The notes: generated by a model not told the origin, from the sequence alone. 64,000 bases of DNA from Zunongwangia sp. ESRF-bin46 (GCA_002631855.1 NTLF01000004.1:1-64000); one strand, 5' to 3'. Counted from the first letter of the stretch, positions 50,732 through 61,680 are shown. Numbers and translations: made by a program.

Positions 50732-51727
50732 TTAATTTCCTAGCATCCTTTCCCAAAGATCGGCTAATAATTTTTTAGCATCATCTCTGTTTTTAGGTTC
50801 TTCAATCACATTCAACCCTTCTGAAGTTTGCTGTAACTGATAACTAAACGCATATTTATCGGTTTGCGGATCTACGCTTAACAAACCAAAACGCAAATCA
50901 TTGAAATAAGTGGCATCATTTTTTTCTGAAATGGCGTACCACCCATTAGATATTGCAATAAGGCGTTGTATTTTATCATCGTTCTTTAAGTCTCCCAACG
51001 CCGCATGATTTTTAGGGTGCCTATAAAACTGAATGGGTTTACTATCAAAAAAAGAATAATCCCCAATTAAAAAAGCATCGTCCACCTCAACATTGGCCGT
51101 CCAAAGAATAGTATTAAACGGACTCGGTTTGGTTTCAATTGCTTTGTAGGCGATATCTTGTTCGTCTAAGGCGTTAGTAAACGTATGATAGGTAATTCCT
51201 TTTAAAATCAACGTAATCACTATATAACTACTACTGATTAGCAAGCCTGCGTTATTGATTCTACGTCGTTTTTCAGTTCCTCGTTTTAGGAAAGCTGCCC
51301 AGATTACGCACACTAAAAACGGTAACGTATATAAAGGATCAATCACGAAAATGTTTTTGTAAGCAAGGCGAAGATCAAAAGGCCAAAAAAGCTGTGTCCC
51401 CCAAGTGGTATGCGCATCGAGAAACGGATGGGTTATAAAACACATAAACCACAACCAATACCATTGTTTAAACGTAGCACGCTTTTCGTATAACGAAGTA
51501 AGCCAAGCAAAGAAACCTCCAAAAACTACCGAAAACACAATAGAATGCGTAAAACCACGGTGTATTTCCAACGCGGTAACCGTATCTACAAAATTACTGG
51601 ACAGCACATCCAAATCTGGAATGGTTCCGGCGATAGCGCCGTACAACATAGCTTTATTGCCCATGGTTTTTCCAAGGGTGGCTTCGCCTACGGCAGCGCC
51701 TAATACTATTTGGGTTAATGAATCCAT
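50732..51727 (-). CDS. YdjM/YbcI-like membrane metal-dependent hydrolase
   Basis: MDSLTQIVLGAAVGEATLG, IPDLDVL, HRGFTHS, HPFLDAHTTWG. Confidence 0.85.
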   Translation of the reverse strand: MDSLTQIVLGAAVGEATLGKTMGNKAMLYGAIAGTIPDLDVLSSNFVDTVTALEIHRGFTHSIVFSVVFGGFFAWLTSLYEKRATFKQWYWLWFMCFITHPFLDAHTTWGTQLFWPFDLRLAYKNIFVIDPLYTLPFLVCVIWAAFLKRGTEKRRRINNAGLLISSSYIVITLILKGITYHTFTNALDEQDIAYKAIETKPSPFNTILWTANVEVDDAFLIGDYSFFDSKPIQFYRHPKNHAALGDLKNDDKIQRLIAISNGWYAISEKNDATYFNDLRFGLLSVDPQTDKYAFSYQLQQTSEGLNVIEEPKNRDDAKKLLADLWERMLGN

Positions 51728-53499
51728 TAATCAACAATTTCCATTTTCTTGAGTAGAAAAGAGGCGTTCATATTTTGACAAATTCCAGGTTGAAACGTAT
51801 AATCGAAGTATAATTCGTCGTCTTCTATTCGGGCATCAAAAAAGTAATTTTTTACCTTCGGAATGCTTTCAGAAACTTCACATAAACTTAAATCGTGCGT
51901 GGCAATGATTCCCGTAGCATTTCCGCCGACCAATTTTTCAACAAACTTTTTAGACCCGATGGCTTTGTCGGTACTGTTCGTCCCTTTTAATATTTCATCT
52001 AGAATAATAAAATAGCGGTCCGTTTTAATTTCTTCAACGATAAACTTTAATCGCTTCAGCTCACTGAAAAAATACGATTCATCATCCGTTAAACTATCCG
52101 TGGTACGCATGCTAGTGATTAGTTTAATAGGTTGATAGGTTGATTTTGTAGCACACACCGGAAGCCCAACATTCGCCATCACAATTTGTAGGGCAACGGT
52201 ACGCAAAAACGTACTTTTCCCGGCCATATTGGCACCGGTGACAATGAAAAACTCTTCCGAAGCTATCTTAAAATCATTGCGCACCAACTTTTCAGGATCT
52301 AACAAAGGATGTCCAACGCCATCAGCTTGTAACTGTGTAGTCGAGGTTACAATTGATGGAAACACATGATGCGGATGGTTAAAAACATAATTTGCTAGCG
52401 TGTTGTAGGCATCAAAGAAAACAATGCTGTCTATCCATTTTGAAACGTGCTCGCTATGCTCTGAAATCCATTTTTCGATATTGTACGATTGTCGAAGATC
52501 GCGTAACATAAAGCCATTCGCCACAACGCCCACTAATAAATTGCTTCGTTGATCTAGCGAATCGAGATGTTTTGCAAATTGCTTTAATATGGTAGATGCT
52601 TTTTCGGTTTCACTTACAACCGTTTTCTTTTTTTCTGAAAGTAAGTCACTGCTGAAATCTTCTGTTTCAATTTCTAATAACAACTTATGAAACTGCTCAA
52701 ACGTACTCTGAATTTTAGCCGTATGTTGCGATAAATCGTTTACTTTTTTCAAATAGCGTCCGCTAATAATGAGTCCGACTAAAAACCAGCCAAACACAAT
52801 ATAACCGGATATAAATCCTGAAAAATAGGTGATTAAAAGCCCTAATGAAATAATAGAAAAGACAGTAGAACCCACTTTTATCCAATTAGGCACAAAGCTT
52901 TTATAACTGTTCAACCAGTTTAAGACGGTATTTGCTGAAACTTCGGTTTTCACCAACGAAGCAACCGCCGAAAAATGCTGCCGCCACGTTGCTTTTTTAG
53001 CCAATTCTTGAATGGCTTCTTGTTTCTTGGTGATGTTATCTATATCATTTTCAGTGAGCAGATGCGCTAAGTGGTCTGAACCACTTTCTAAAGCCGTCCT
53101 GTTGATGTATTGATAAAAAGAACCTCTCCCGAACAAATCGATATCCTGACTAAAATAATGCTCTGAATTTTTATACTTTTCTCCGTCTGGTAAATGGTGA
53201 AACGCCCTGCTCAATACTTCCAGCTCCACGTTATTGGCTTCAAGCAAGGCTTTTGTTACATCACGTTTGTATTGTAAATTGCTATGTCGGGACACTAAAA
53301 AAACGAACAACGCAATGCCCCCTAATATAATGGCGATGACAAATTTTGTGTTTCCGAAGGTGAAATATACACCAGCACACAATGCCAGAAACACTAGCAA
53401 TCTAAACGTTCCAGAAAGGGCGAGCTGCTTTTTAAGGGTTTTAAGGGTTTCGGTATGTTTGGTAATCTGTTCTTTATAAAACGATTCGGGTTTCTTCAT
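51727..53499 (-). CDS. MutS-family ATPase with predicted transmembrane segments
   Basis: Walker A TGANMAGKSTFLRT, DESYFFSELKRL, FIILDEILKGTNSTDK; hydrophobic segments near the N-terminus and mid-protein. Confidence 0.85.
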   Translation of the reverse strand: MKKPESFYKEQITKHTETLKTLKKQLALSGTFRLLVFLALCAGVYFTFGNTKFVIAIILGGIALFVFLVSRHSNLQYKRDVTKALLEANNVELEVLSRAFHHLPDGEKYKNSEHYFSQDIDLFGRGSFYQYINRTALESGSDHLAHLLTENDIDNITKKQEAIQELAKKATWRQHFSAVASLVKTEVSANTVLNWLNSYKSFVPNWIKVGSTVFSIISLGLLITYFSGFISGYIVFGWFLVGLIISGRYLKKVNDLSQHTAKIQSTFEQFHKLLLEIETEDFSSDLLSEKKKTVVSETEKASTILKQFAKHLDSLDQRSNLLVGVVANGFMLRDLRQSYNIEKWISEHSEHVSKWIDSIVFFDAYNTLANYVFNHPHHVFPSIVTSTTQLQADGVGHPLLDPEKLVRNDFKIASEEFFIVTGANMAGKSTFLRTVALQIVMANVGLPVCATKSTYQPIKLITSMRTTDSLTDDESYFFSELKRLKFIVEEIKTDRYFIILDEILKGTNSTDKAIGSKKFVEKLVGGNATGIIATHDLSLCEVSESIPKVKNYFFDARIEDDELYFDYTFQPGICQNMNASFLLKKMEIVD

Positions 53500-53507
53500 T
53501 TTTCTTT

Positions 53508-53867
53508 TTATAGCTTTTCTAATTCAGCTTGTACTTTTTTTGTCAATCCTTGCACTACCAGATTATAAGAATGGTCAATTAACTCTAGTAGCAAATCGGC
53601 TGGAATGTTGCGTTCCAATTCGACAGTGTTCCAGTGTTTTTTACTCATATGATAACCGGCAGTGATAAGTCCATCGTATTCCTCTCTCAATTCTATGGCG
53701 CGTTCTGGGTCACATTTTAAGTTGGCAGTAGCAGGCATTTTTTCCAAAGCGCATAATGCAAACATTTTATCCATTACTTTAAACACCAACACATCTGGGC
53801 CAAATGGAAGGGATTCAGTCACGCCTTTTTTCGATAAACAATACTCTCGGAATGCTTCAATGTTCAT
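53508..53867 (-). CDS. MmcQ/YjbR family protein
   Basis: FREYCLSKKGVTESLPFGPDVLVFKVMDKMFAL, KKHWNTVEL. Confidence 0.88.
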   Translation of the reverse strand: MNIEAFREYCLSKKGVTESLPFGPDVLVFKVMDKMFALCALEKMPATANLKCDPERAIELREEYDGLITAGYHMSKKHWNTVELERNIPADLLLELIDHSYNLVVQGLTKKVQAELEKL

Positions 53868-53869
53868 AC

Positions 53870-54829
53870 CTAATCAATTTTATAGCCTAATGCTGGTTGG
53901 TCATCAAAATAGATTAAAAGTGTTGAAGCACCTAATTGCAAGGGAATTTTAAATGTAATGACATTCGCTTTTTTTTCTATTTCTGAAATTGCAATCGGTT
54001 CCTTTCCGAAGGAATATGAAATACTTGAAGGGTTACTATTTCGGATTTGAAAATCAATATATCCATCGTCATCTTCCGAAGAAATAACACCGGTTAACGG
54101 CTTCTCCACATCTTCCCTTCGCAGGGTTTCTGGAATAATAATCGGCATATTTGCGAATACTTCTTTTGAAATTACAGCATCAATCAACGCATCTTCATAC
54201 ATCGCCGGATAATGAGTCTTAAAAAACAGTTTAGGTGGCGTTTTGTAATAAAAATAAGTAGGTTCTTTTATAAACTTCCCATTGTATTTTCCCGCTCCCC
54301 ACGTAGGATCAAATAGATATTGCTTTCCATCAATGGTGGCGATATTCCACATATGTGTGTTTTTAAAAGGGCGGCCAATATCATTAAAATTGGCTTTTAT
54401 ATCACCCCTAACCAAATAGTTTTTAATTCCCTGAAGTTCACACAAACGCTCAAAAAGCATCGCATAACCTTCGCAAACGGCGATCCCTTCTTGTAGGGTA
54501 CGTTCGATTATTTTTTTTCGAGTCGCTTCTTCCTTTTGGTTTCGCTCTCTAAAATTTTTAAAGTTATAATTGAATTTTTTGTATTCTGAAGGCTCATAAG
54601 CCACGTTGTTTACAATCCAAGTATAAATGGCACGAACTTTATCTTCTTCGGAAATAAAATCGCGCGAAATAAACTTTGAAAGCTGCTCGGGGTTGTCAAA
54701 CTTTTTAGGGTATAACTGAATAGTGGCATCAACTTGTTCGTAGTTTTGAGCTTTTGCAGAAAACAATCCACTCGCAAAAAGCAAGAAGAAAACCAATACG
54801 TTCACATATGGATACCGTTTACTTCTCAC
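53870..54829 (-). CDS. Secreted transglutaminase-like protein
   Basis: AIYTWIVNNVAYEPSEY, GIAVCEGYAMLFERLC, THMWNIATIDGKQYLFDPTWG. Confidence 0.86.
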   Translation of the reverse strand: MRSKRYPYVNVLVFFLLFASGLFSAKAQNYEQVDATIQLYPKKFDNPEQLSKFISRDFISEEDKVRAIYTWIVNNVAYEPSEYKKFNYNFKNFRERNQKEEATRKKIIERTLQEGIAVCEGYAMLFERLCELQGIKNYLVRGDIKANFNDIGRPFKNTHMWNIATIDGKQYLFDPTWGAGKYNGKFIKEPTYFYYKTPPKLFFKTHYPAMYEDALIDAVISKEVFANMPIIIPETLRREDVEKPLTGVISSEDDDGYIDFQIRNSNPSSISYSFGKEPIAISEIEKKANVITFKIPLQLGASTLLIYFDDQPALGYKID

Positions 54830-55445
54830 TTCTTTCTGAAATTTTTTCCTGAGCGTTGCGATCGGTTTCCAAAGCCGAATAATCCAATTTCCAATTGATG
54901 GTTTCTACCAGTTTTTCCATCAGTTTTATCGTTTCCATCGCTTGGTTAGAAGCTTCTAGTAACAAACCACTGCTTGGTACTTTATCGATAATATGTTGTT
55001 TGGCTTCGCGGTTAATATCGGTTAAGTCGGATGACGTAAACGGGTTTGCCCAACCTTCGCGTTTGTCGTAATATTTAAAGTCGGTTTCGATGGTCATCAG
55101 TTCCGGTTGTGGGAAATTGGTCAACGTGATTGTTTTATTTTTGGTGTCGGCATTCATGTTAATCTTCGTGAGGTCGAACCCCACGTGAGCTTTCGCTTCA
55201 ATTAAAATAAGCGCTTTTTTCTTTCCTAAAATAACATTGAGCCATTTGTCCTTTACACTTTCGTAATGGTAAATTTCAGAAAAATCGCCTTCCACCGTAA
55301 TAAACTTACAGACACTGCGAATGCGCTCCATCAATACCACCGATTGTGAATGTACTTTCTCTTTTTTTCGAGAACCCACAAACCATGAGAAAATAAAGTA
55401 CGCCACTACAGCTCCGACAGCCAGGCCTATAAAAAGTAATTCCAT
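54819..55445 (-). CDS. DUF4230 family protein
   Basis: N-terminal TM; IEAKAHVGFDLTKINM pattern. Confidence 0.7.
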   Translation of the reverse strand: MELLFIGLAVGAVVAYFIFSWFVGSRKKEKVHSQSVVLMERIRSVCKFITVEGDFSEIYHYESVKDKWLNVILGKKKALILIEAKAHVGFDLTKINMNADTKNKTITLTNFPQPELMTIETDFKYYDKREGWANPFTSSDLTDINREAKQHIIDKVPSSGLLLEASNQAMETIKLMEKLVETINWKLDYSALETDRNAQEKISERSEK

Positions 55446-55446
55446 A

Positions 55447-55800
55447 TTAATTGTTTCCTATGCTTCCTAAATGTGTGTTTTTAAAACTGTCTGAATATTT
55501 TAAGCCATACCCAAAAATCCGATCCATTGCAGAATGGGAAAACAGAATAACACCTATTAAAGTACAAATTTCACCAAAATAAAGCATTCCTGCTATAATA
55601 AATAGGATTGCGATTGCTTTATGATGAAACAAATTATAGATGACCGCACCTACTTTTGTATTAAACAGATATCCTAACATACCTATATCGGGCAGCAATA
55701 ATAGGGCGGGAAAAACCCACCAAGAAAATTCTAATTGCGAGAACAACAAGATTCCAAATATAAACTGGGCAAACTCCTCAATTTTTAAAGTTGTTTTCAT
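55447..55800 (-). CDS. DUF4260 family membrane protein
   Basis: LLPDIGMLGYLFNTKVGAVIYNLFHHKA, HSAMDRIFGYGLKY. Confidence 0.75.
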   Translation of the reverse strand: MKTTLKIEEFAQFIFGILLFSQLEFSWWVFPALLLLPDIGMLGYLFNTKVGAVIYNLFHHKAIAILFIIAGMLYFGEICTLIGVILFSHSAMDRIFGYGLKYSDSFKNTHLGSIGNN

Positions 55801-56547
55801 CTAGATAAAAGTATATAAAACCGGTTTACTTGGCGCTGCATCGTTATGAAACGAAGCAATTTGCAGGTTTAACAAATAACTGCCGTCTTTCACTTGGTTG
55901 GGCACGTAAATAAATTCGGTTATGGTTGCTTGGTATCTTGGCTTTTCTGGATAATTCCAAAAAGCTTTGTGTGCCAACAGTTTTCCCTCGTCTTTTTCTT
56001 TATCAACTGAAGGCAAATCTATCAACAGATGCTTCACTCCTTTTTCACGTAACAACAACGCGGCCTCTTCATGTAAATACGGCCAATTGGTGTTTGAATA
56101 GTGTCTTTCTTTTTTTTCTGAAGTATTCGGTAAGGTTCTAATGACAACCGCTTCGGGACTTTTATTTTCTAAAGCCGATTTAATTTCGCAAGCCGGAATT
56201 ATTTGATCTTCCCCTATTTTTTCTGGAACGAGTGAAATTACTTCCGCCGAAAAAAAGAAGGTTTTCAATGCTTCATTCACCGAATGAAATTCTTCTAAAA
56301 TATGCCCCACACATTCCGTATGCGTTCCGTGGGCATGTGGATTAAAAGCAATGTTATTAAAATTAACCGAAGCTCCTTCGCTTACTTTTGCCACCCAATT
56401 GTCCATTTTAACGGGTTTAATTGTAGGCGGTTTTAAATACCAAGCTTCCGGATTCTTTTCTGAAGCCCGTAATGGAATTGAAAGATCTAAAGGTTTTGAA
56501 AGATCGACCGTTTTTAAAATTCCGTCTATGTTAAAAGTGGCGCGCAA
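55801..56547 (-). CDS. Cyclase family protein (kynurenine formamidase-like)
   Basis: NPHAHGTHTECVGHI, LLIDLPSVDKEKDEG. Confidence 0.82.
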   Translation of the reverse strand: MRATFNIDGILKTVDLSKPLDLSIPLRASEKNPEAWYLKPPTIKPVKMDNWVAKVSEGASVNFNNIAFNPHAHGTHTECVGHILEEFHSVNEALKTFFFSAEVISLVPEKIGEDQIIPACEIKSALENKSPEAVVIRTLPNTSEKKERHYSNTNWPYLHEEAALLLREKGVKHLLIDLPSVDKEKDEGKLLAHKAFWNYPEKPRYQATITEFIYVPNQVKDGSYLLNLQIASFHNDAAPSKPVLYTFI

Positions 56548-56590
56548 ATACTTGGTTTTTAAAAATGTAATATACGATTCTATTGTGAGA

Positions 56591-57715
56591 TTAATCTGTT
56601 AAAAACAAATCGGAAGCAATGCCATCACTTAAAAATTTTCCTTTTTTTGAAACTTTAAGCGAGTCTTCTTCTAAAAATAACAAGCCTTTCTCTAAATGCT
56701 GATTCGCTTGTTCTAAGGCGTACTCTTTATATTTTTTTCCGAAGGAGTCTTCCAATGTATTTAAAGAAATCCCCCATTTGGTTCGCAAACCGGTCATAAT
56801 ATATTCGTTGTAGCGATCTTTTACGGATAGCGTTTCCTGCTCTTGCGGAAGTTCTCCAGCAGTAATTGCCTGAATGTATTTGGTATTATTGGCAATATTC
56901 CAACTACGCGTTTTACCGTCAAAACCGTGTGCCGAAGGACCGATGCCCAAATACGGTTTCCCTTGCCAATAAGCGGTGTTGTTTCGGGAATAATACCCGG
57001 GTTTTCCAAAATTTGAAAATTCGTAGTTTTCAAATCCGGCGTTTTCAGTTTCTTTGAACAAGGTCTTATAATGCGTTTCAGCAACGGCATCTTCAACGGG
57101 CGGAACAATTCCTTTCTCAATAAATTTTTTTAAAGCAGTTCTTGGTTCCACAGTTAAGGCATAACACGACAAATGCGGAATATCAAGTGAAATAGCGGTG
57201 TCCAAATTCTGCTTCCAACGTTCATTGGTCATTCCCGGAATTCCGTAAATAAGGTCGATACTTATATTATCAAAGTGTTTTTTTGCCTCTTCAATGCATA
57301 AAAAAGCTTCTTTTTCGTTGTGAGCTCGGTTCATGAGGGTTAAATCTGCTTCAAAAAAGGATTGAACCCCAATGCTTAACCGATTAATCTTACTGTTCGC
57401 TAATGTTTCAATTCGGTCTTTTGTTAAATCGTCTGGGTTGGCTTCTAAGGTAATTTCAGCATTTGAAGCTATTATGAAATGTCTTGATATCGTTTCAAAA
57501 ATCTGCTTTAACTCTTCTGAAGTCAGCAACGACGGGGTTCCGCCTCCAAAATAAATGGTTTCCACGGTTTCAGTTACTTCTTTTTTCCGAAGGATTAATT
57601 CTTCACACAACGCATCGACCATTGCTCCTTTTTTCTTTATAGAAGTTGAAAAATGAAAGTCGCAATAATGACAAGCCTGTTTGCAAAAAGGGATATGTAA
57701 GTAAATTCCGCTCAT
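56591..57715 (-). CDS. hemW: Radical SAM heme chaperone
   Basis: IPFCKQACHYCDFHFS, YFGGGTPSLL, LSIGVQSF. Confidence 0.92.
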   Translation of the reverse strand: MSGIYLHIPFCKQACHYCDFHFSTSIKKKGAMVDALCEELILRKKEVTETVETIYFGGGTPSLLTSEELKQIFETISRHFIIASNAEITLEANPDDLTKDRIETLANSKINRLSIGVQSFFEADLTLMNRAHNEKEAFLCIEEAKKHFDNISIDLIYGIPGMTNERWKQNLDTAISLDIPHLSCYALTVEPRTALKKFIEKGIVPPVEDAVAETHYKTLFKETENAGFENYEFSNFGKPGYYSRNNTAYWQGKPYLGIGPSAHGFDGKTRSWNIANNTKYIQAITAGELPQEQETLSVKDRYNEYIMTGLRTKWGISLNTLEDSFGKKYKEYALEQANQHLEKGLLFLEEDSLKVSKKGKFLSDGIASDLFLTD

Positions 57716-57810
57716 TCAGTACTAAAAAGGGTTCTGTTATTGTTTTTGACAAAAATACGCTATATTTTATGGCAGACCTTACGGTAGTTATATAAACCCA
57801 ATTCATCTTT

Positions 57811-58878
57811 ATGATTAAAAATGCTATTTATCTTTTATTTTTTGCCATTAGCTTTTCAGTTTTAGGACAAACAGCAAAGGATTCTACCTCACTACGGGTG
57901 GGTATTGCTGGCTCTGCTCCTTTCTACATTAATAATGAAAAAACTGAAGGCATTGTACCCGATTTATGGCGAGAAATCGCTTTTAATATCGATAGACAAT
58001 ACACGTATAAAAACTACGCCTCGGTGGAAGAAGGTATGCAAGCAACTACAGATGGTGAAATTGATGTACTTATTGGACCTATAACTATTAACTCGTTACG
58101 AGCAGAAACAGTTAGTTTTTCACATCCCTTTTATGATACCGAATTGGGTATTTTAGCTCCCGTATTAGAACTCACGTTTTGGGATCATTTAAAGCCTTTT
58201 TTCTCAACTACGTTTTTATATGCCGTGGGATTTTTACTCATAGTCCTTACTATTGTAGGCACACTGTTTTGGTTATTAGAAGGCAGGAAGTTTCCTGAAG
58301 AATACAATAAGCACCCTATAAAAGGAATTGGTAGCGGAATCTGGCTAGCCATTGTAACCATGACAACCGTTGGTTATGGTGATTATGCACCTAAAACAAT
58401 ACCGGGACGCTTTTTAATGGGTGCTTGGATGGTTATTTCTTTAATTATGGCAACCTCCTTTGTAGCTGGGATTGCCACCACTTTGACCGTAAGTAGCCAA
58501 CAAGAAAAAACCATAAAATCATTGGGACAATTAGAAGGAAAAAGAATTGCTACGCCAAGTTATGATAAAGTGCTTAATCAAGTACGAAACGTAGGCGGAA
58601 CACCCGTTCCAGTAAAAAATGTAAATGAAGCGTATGATTTGCTTTTAAACGAAGAAGTAGATGCCGTTTTATATGATGTAGTTCCGTTGGAATATGTTTT
58701 CAGTAATAAAGAAAAAGAAAATTTTGAACTGACTAAAAAAAACATTCAACCACAACATTATGGTTTTATTTTTCCGTTAGACAGCCCTTTACGAAGGAAA
58801 GTGGATTTGCAGATTATCCAATTGCGGGAAGACAACGAAATTGAAGATATTGTTACGCAATGGATTAATACGAAATAA
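57811..58878 (+). CDS. GluR0-like ligand-gated potassium channel
   Basis: Signal peptide, solute-binding lobes flanking TMs, selectivity filter TMTTVGYGDYAPKT. Confidence 0.85.
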   Translation: MIKNAIYLLFFAISFSVLGQTAKDSTSLRVGIAGSAPFYINNEKTEGIVPDLWREIAFNIDRQYTYKNYASVEEGMQATTDGEIDVLIGPITINSLRAETVSFSHPFYDTELGILAPVLELTFWDHLKPFFSTTFLYAVGFLLIVLTIVGTLFWLLEGRKFPEEYNKHPIKGIGSGIWLAIVTMTTVGYGDYAPKTIPGRFLMGAWMVISLIMATSFVAGIATTLTVSSQQEKTIKSLGQLEGKRIATPSYDKVLNQVRNVGGTPVPVKNVNEAYDLLLNEEVDAVLYDVVPLEYVFSNKEKENFELTKKNIQPQHYGFIFPLDSPLRRKVDLQIIQLREDNEIEDIVTQWINTK

Positions 58879-58887
58879 TAAACTACA

Positions 58888-59583
58888 TTATTTTTCAAAA
58901 GCGGTACCCATTACTATCAAATCTGCTCCGGCTTTATAAGCTGCTTGTTTTTGAGCTTCGGTTTTAATACCGCCGCCAACAATAAGGGGAATGTTAATGG
59001 CTTTTTTTACTTCGGAAATAATTTCTGGCCTCACCTGATTAATCGCTCCGCTTCCGGCTTCTAAATAAATTAATTTTGCGCCCATAAATTCGCCGGCCAT
59101 TGCCGTATGTACAATTGTTGAAACGGCATCTTGTGAAAGTGGTTTTGTATTGCTAACTCGTGCTACGGCAGATTCGGTCCCGCCATCCACCAAAATATAA
59201 CCGGTAGGAATTACTTCCAATTTTGATTCCTTTAGCTTCTCAACAGCTTTTAATTGTTGGCCTACCAAATATTCTGGATTGCGACCTGAAAGTAGGGAAA
59301 GAAATAAAATAGCATCTGCAAACTTGGTGATTTGTGTATGATCGCCTGGAAACAAGATTACAGGCAACTGAGAATGATTTTTTAGTGCTTTTACTGTAGC
59401 TTCAGTATGACCATTGGCATCTGTACTGCCACCTACAAATAAATGTGTAGTTTCGGTTGGCAGTTGTTGAAGAAAAGAAGCGGTGTCAGACGTTGAAAAT
59501 TTATCAGGGTCTATTAAAATTGCTAAGCTTTTTTTTCCTTCGGAAATATCACTCAATATATTTTGATAATGAAACTGGTTCAT
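58888..59583 (-). CDS. Geranylgeranylglyceryl phosphate synthase
   Basis: LAILIDPDKF, LFVGGSTDANGH, YLEAGSGA, PLIVGGGIKTEAQ. Confidence 0.88.
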   Translation of the reverse strand: MNQFHYQNILSDISEGKKSLAILIDPDKFSTSDTASFLQQLPTETTHLFVGGSTDANGHTEATVKALKNHSQLPVILFPGDHTQITKFADAILFLSLLSGRNPEYLVGQQLKAVEKLKESKLEVIPTGYILVDGGTESAVARVSNTKPLSQDAVSTIVHTAMAGEFMGAKLIYLEAGSGAINQVRPEIISEVKKAINIPLIVGGGIKTEAQKQAAYKAGADLIVMGTAFEK

Positions 59584-60224
59584 TATCTAATTTTTTCAGA
59601 AATTAATGCATAAGCGCAAGTAAACCCTTCAAATTCTAAAAACCATACTTTATAGGTTTCTTCTTTGTCTTCAAAAGAAACTTCGGCAGTAGATTGCAGA
59701 TCGTCCAACCTGAAATCCTCAACATAAATATGTTCTAAAAAACTGACGCCTTTTCGGGCAAAACTTTTATACAACGATTCCTTTGCGCCCCAAACCATGG
59801 TGAGTTTCCGCATCACGGCATCATCGTTAGCGAGGGTTCTATATTCTTCAATCGGGGTAAATTTATGAGCGATTTTTAATATTTTTTGACGTTGTTTTTC
59901 AATATCAATCCCCACTTCTTGGTCACTGATTATAATCGCCGAAAAAATAAAAGAATGCGTAATCGAAATATGTTTATCATCGGTTAAATGTGGCTTGCCT
60001 TTATCATCATAATACAAGTCGTGATCCGTATAACCGGCAGCTGCCAATAAATGACGAACGCTCATAAATCCGCGCCGGTGTAGGTCGCTTTTCATACCAT
60101 CTACACGTTCTTGGCAATGATTGGTTAGTGAAATTCCGTCCGAAAGAAATTCGTACGATTCTTCTATCTTCCAAATCAAGACCTTAGTCGTTTTATTTAC
60201 TGTTATAGTTTTGTAAAGTGGCAT
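59583..60224 (-). CDS. 4'-phosphopantetheinyl transferase superfamily protein
   Basis: KPHLTDDKHISITHSF, VGIDIEKQR, WGAKESLYKSF. Confidence 0.86.
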   Translation of the reverse strand: MPLYKTITVNKTTKVLIWKIEESYEFLSDGISLTNHCQERVDGMKSDLHRRGFMSVRHLLAAAGYTDHDLYYDDKGKPHLTDDKHISITHSFIFSAIIISDQEVGIDIEKQRQKILKIAHKFTPIEEYRTLANDDAVMRKLTMVWGAKESLYKSFARKGVSFLEHIYVEDFRLDDLQSTAEVSFEDKEETYKVWFLEFEGFTCAYALISEKIR

Positions 60225-60316
60225 AAACGTTTACTAGATATTATGTATTTTTGCAACCTGAAAACTGAGCAAAATCAGTTAGCAGATAAAAAAATTGTTA
60301 ATTCAAAGATAAGAAT

Positions 60317-61633
60317 ATGTCAACGAAAACAGTGCCTTACACGGCGTATAAAGTAAAAGATATTTCCCTAGCAGACTGGGGACGTAAAGAAATTCAGCTA
60401 GCTGAAGCAGAAATGCCAGGCTTAATGTCGCTACGTGAAGAATATAAAAACGAGCAGCCGTTAAAAGGTGCCCGTATCGCCGGATGTTTGCACATGACCA
60501 TACAAACTGCGGTTTTAATTGAAACCCTTATTGAATTGGGTGCAGAAGTAACTTGGAGCTCTTGTAACATTTTCTCTACACAAGATCAAGCTGCAGCTGC
60601 AATGGCAGACGCTGGAGTACCAGTGTATGCTTGGAAAGGAATGACCGAAGAAGAATTTAACTGGTGTATTGAGCAAACGCTTTTCTTTGGGGAAGATCGT
60701 AAGCCATTAAATATGATTCTTGATGATGGTGGAGACCTTACCAATATGGTTTTTGATAAATACCCAGAATTAGCTTCTGGTATTAAAGGTCTTTCTGAAG
60801 AAACTACGACTGGCGTGCACCGTTTATACGAACGTATGAAGAACGGAACATTGGTTATGCCAGCAATAAACGTAAACGATAGCGTTACTAAAAGTAAATT
60901 TGACAACAAATATGGATGTCGCGAAAGTGCTGTAGATGCTATTCGTCGTGCTACCGATGTAATGATGGCCGGAAAACGTGTTGTGGTATGTGGCTATGGT
61001 GATGTAGGTAAAGGTACTGCTGCTTCTTTTAAAGGTGCTGGAGCAATTGTTACGGTTACTGAAATTGACCCAATTTGTGCATTACAAGCTGCAATGGACG
61101 GTTTTGAAGTGAAAAAACTGGAAACTGTTGTTGGTAAAGCTGATATTGTAATTACCACAACTGGAAATAAAGATATTGTTCGCGGCGAGCATTTTGAAGC
61201 GATGAAAGACAAAACCATCGTTTGTAATATTGGCCACTTTGATAATGAAATCGCTGTTTCTTGGCTAAAAGAAAACCACGGAAATACACACGTTGAGATT
61301 AAGCCACAAGTAGATAAATATACTATTGACGGTAAAGATATTATTTTATTAGCTGAAGGTCGTCTGGTAAACCTAGGTTGTGCAACCGGACATCCAAGTT
61401 TTGTAATGAGTAACTCATTTACAAATCAAACTTTAGCGCAAATTGAATTGTGGAAAAACACAGATCAATACGAAAACAAAGTGTATATGCTACCAAAGCA
61501 TTTAGATGAAAAAGTAGCTAAATTACACTTAGAGAAAATTGGTGTAGAATTAACTGACCTAAGTGAAGAGCAAGCCAAATACATCGGCGTGGAAGTAGAA
61601 GGGCCATTTAAGCCAGAGTACTACCGTTACTAA
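60317..61633 (+). CDS. ahcY: Adenosylhomocysteinase
   Basis: [53 protein letters not shown]-terminal KPEYYRY. Confidence 0.96.
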   Translation: MSTKTVPYTAYKVKDISLADWGRKEIQLAEAEMPGLMSLREEYKNEQPLKGARIAGCLHMTIQTAVLIETLIELGAEVTWSSCNIFSTQDQAAAAMADAGVPVYAWKGMTEEEFNWCIEQTLFFGEDRKPLNMILDDGGDLTNMVFDKYPELASGIKGLSEETTTGVHRLYERMKNGTLVMPAINVNDSVTKSKFDNKYGCRESAVDAIRRATDVMMAGKRVVVCGYGDVGKGTAASFKGAGAIVTVTEIDPICALQAAMDGFEVKKLETVVGKADIVITTTGNKDIVRGEHFEAMKDKTIVCNIGHFDNEIAVSWLKENHGNTHVEIKPQVDKYTIDGKDIILLAEGRLVNLGCATGHPSFVMSNSFTNQTLAQIELWKNTDQYENKVYMLPKHLDEKVAKLHLEKIGVELTDLSEEQAKYIGVEVEGPFKPEYYRY

Positions 61634-61680
61634 AGATTAATATTACCGCGCTAAAGCACAAGCGCTAATAAGTTTTAGAA

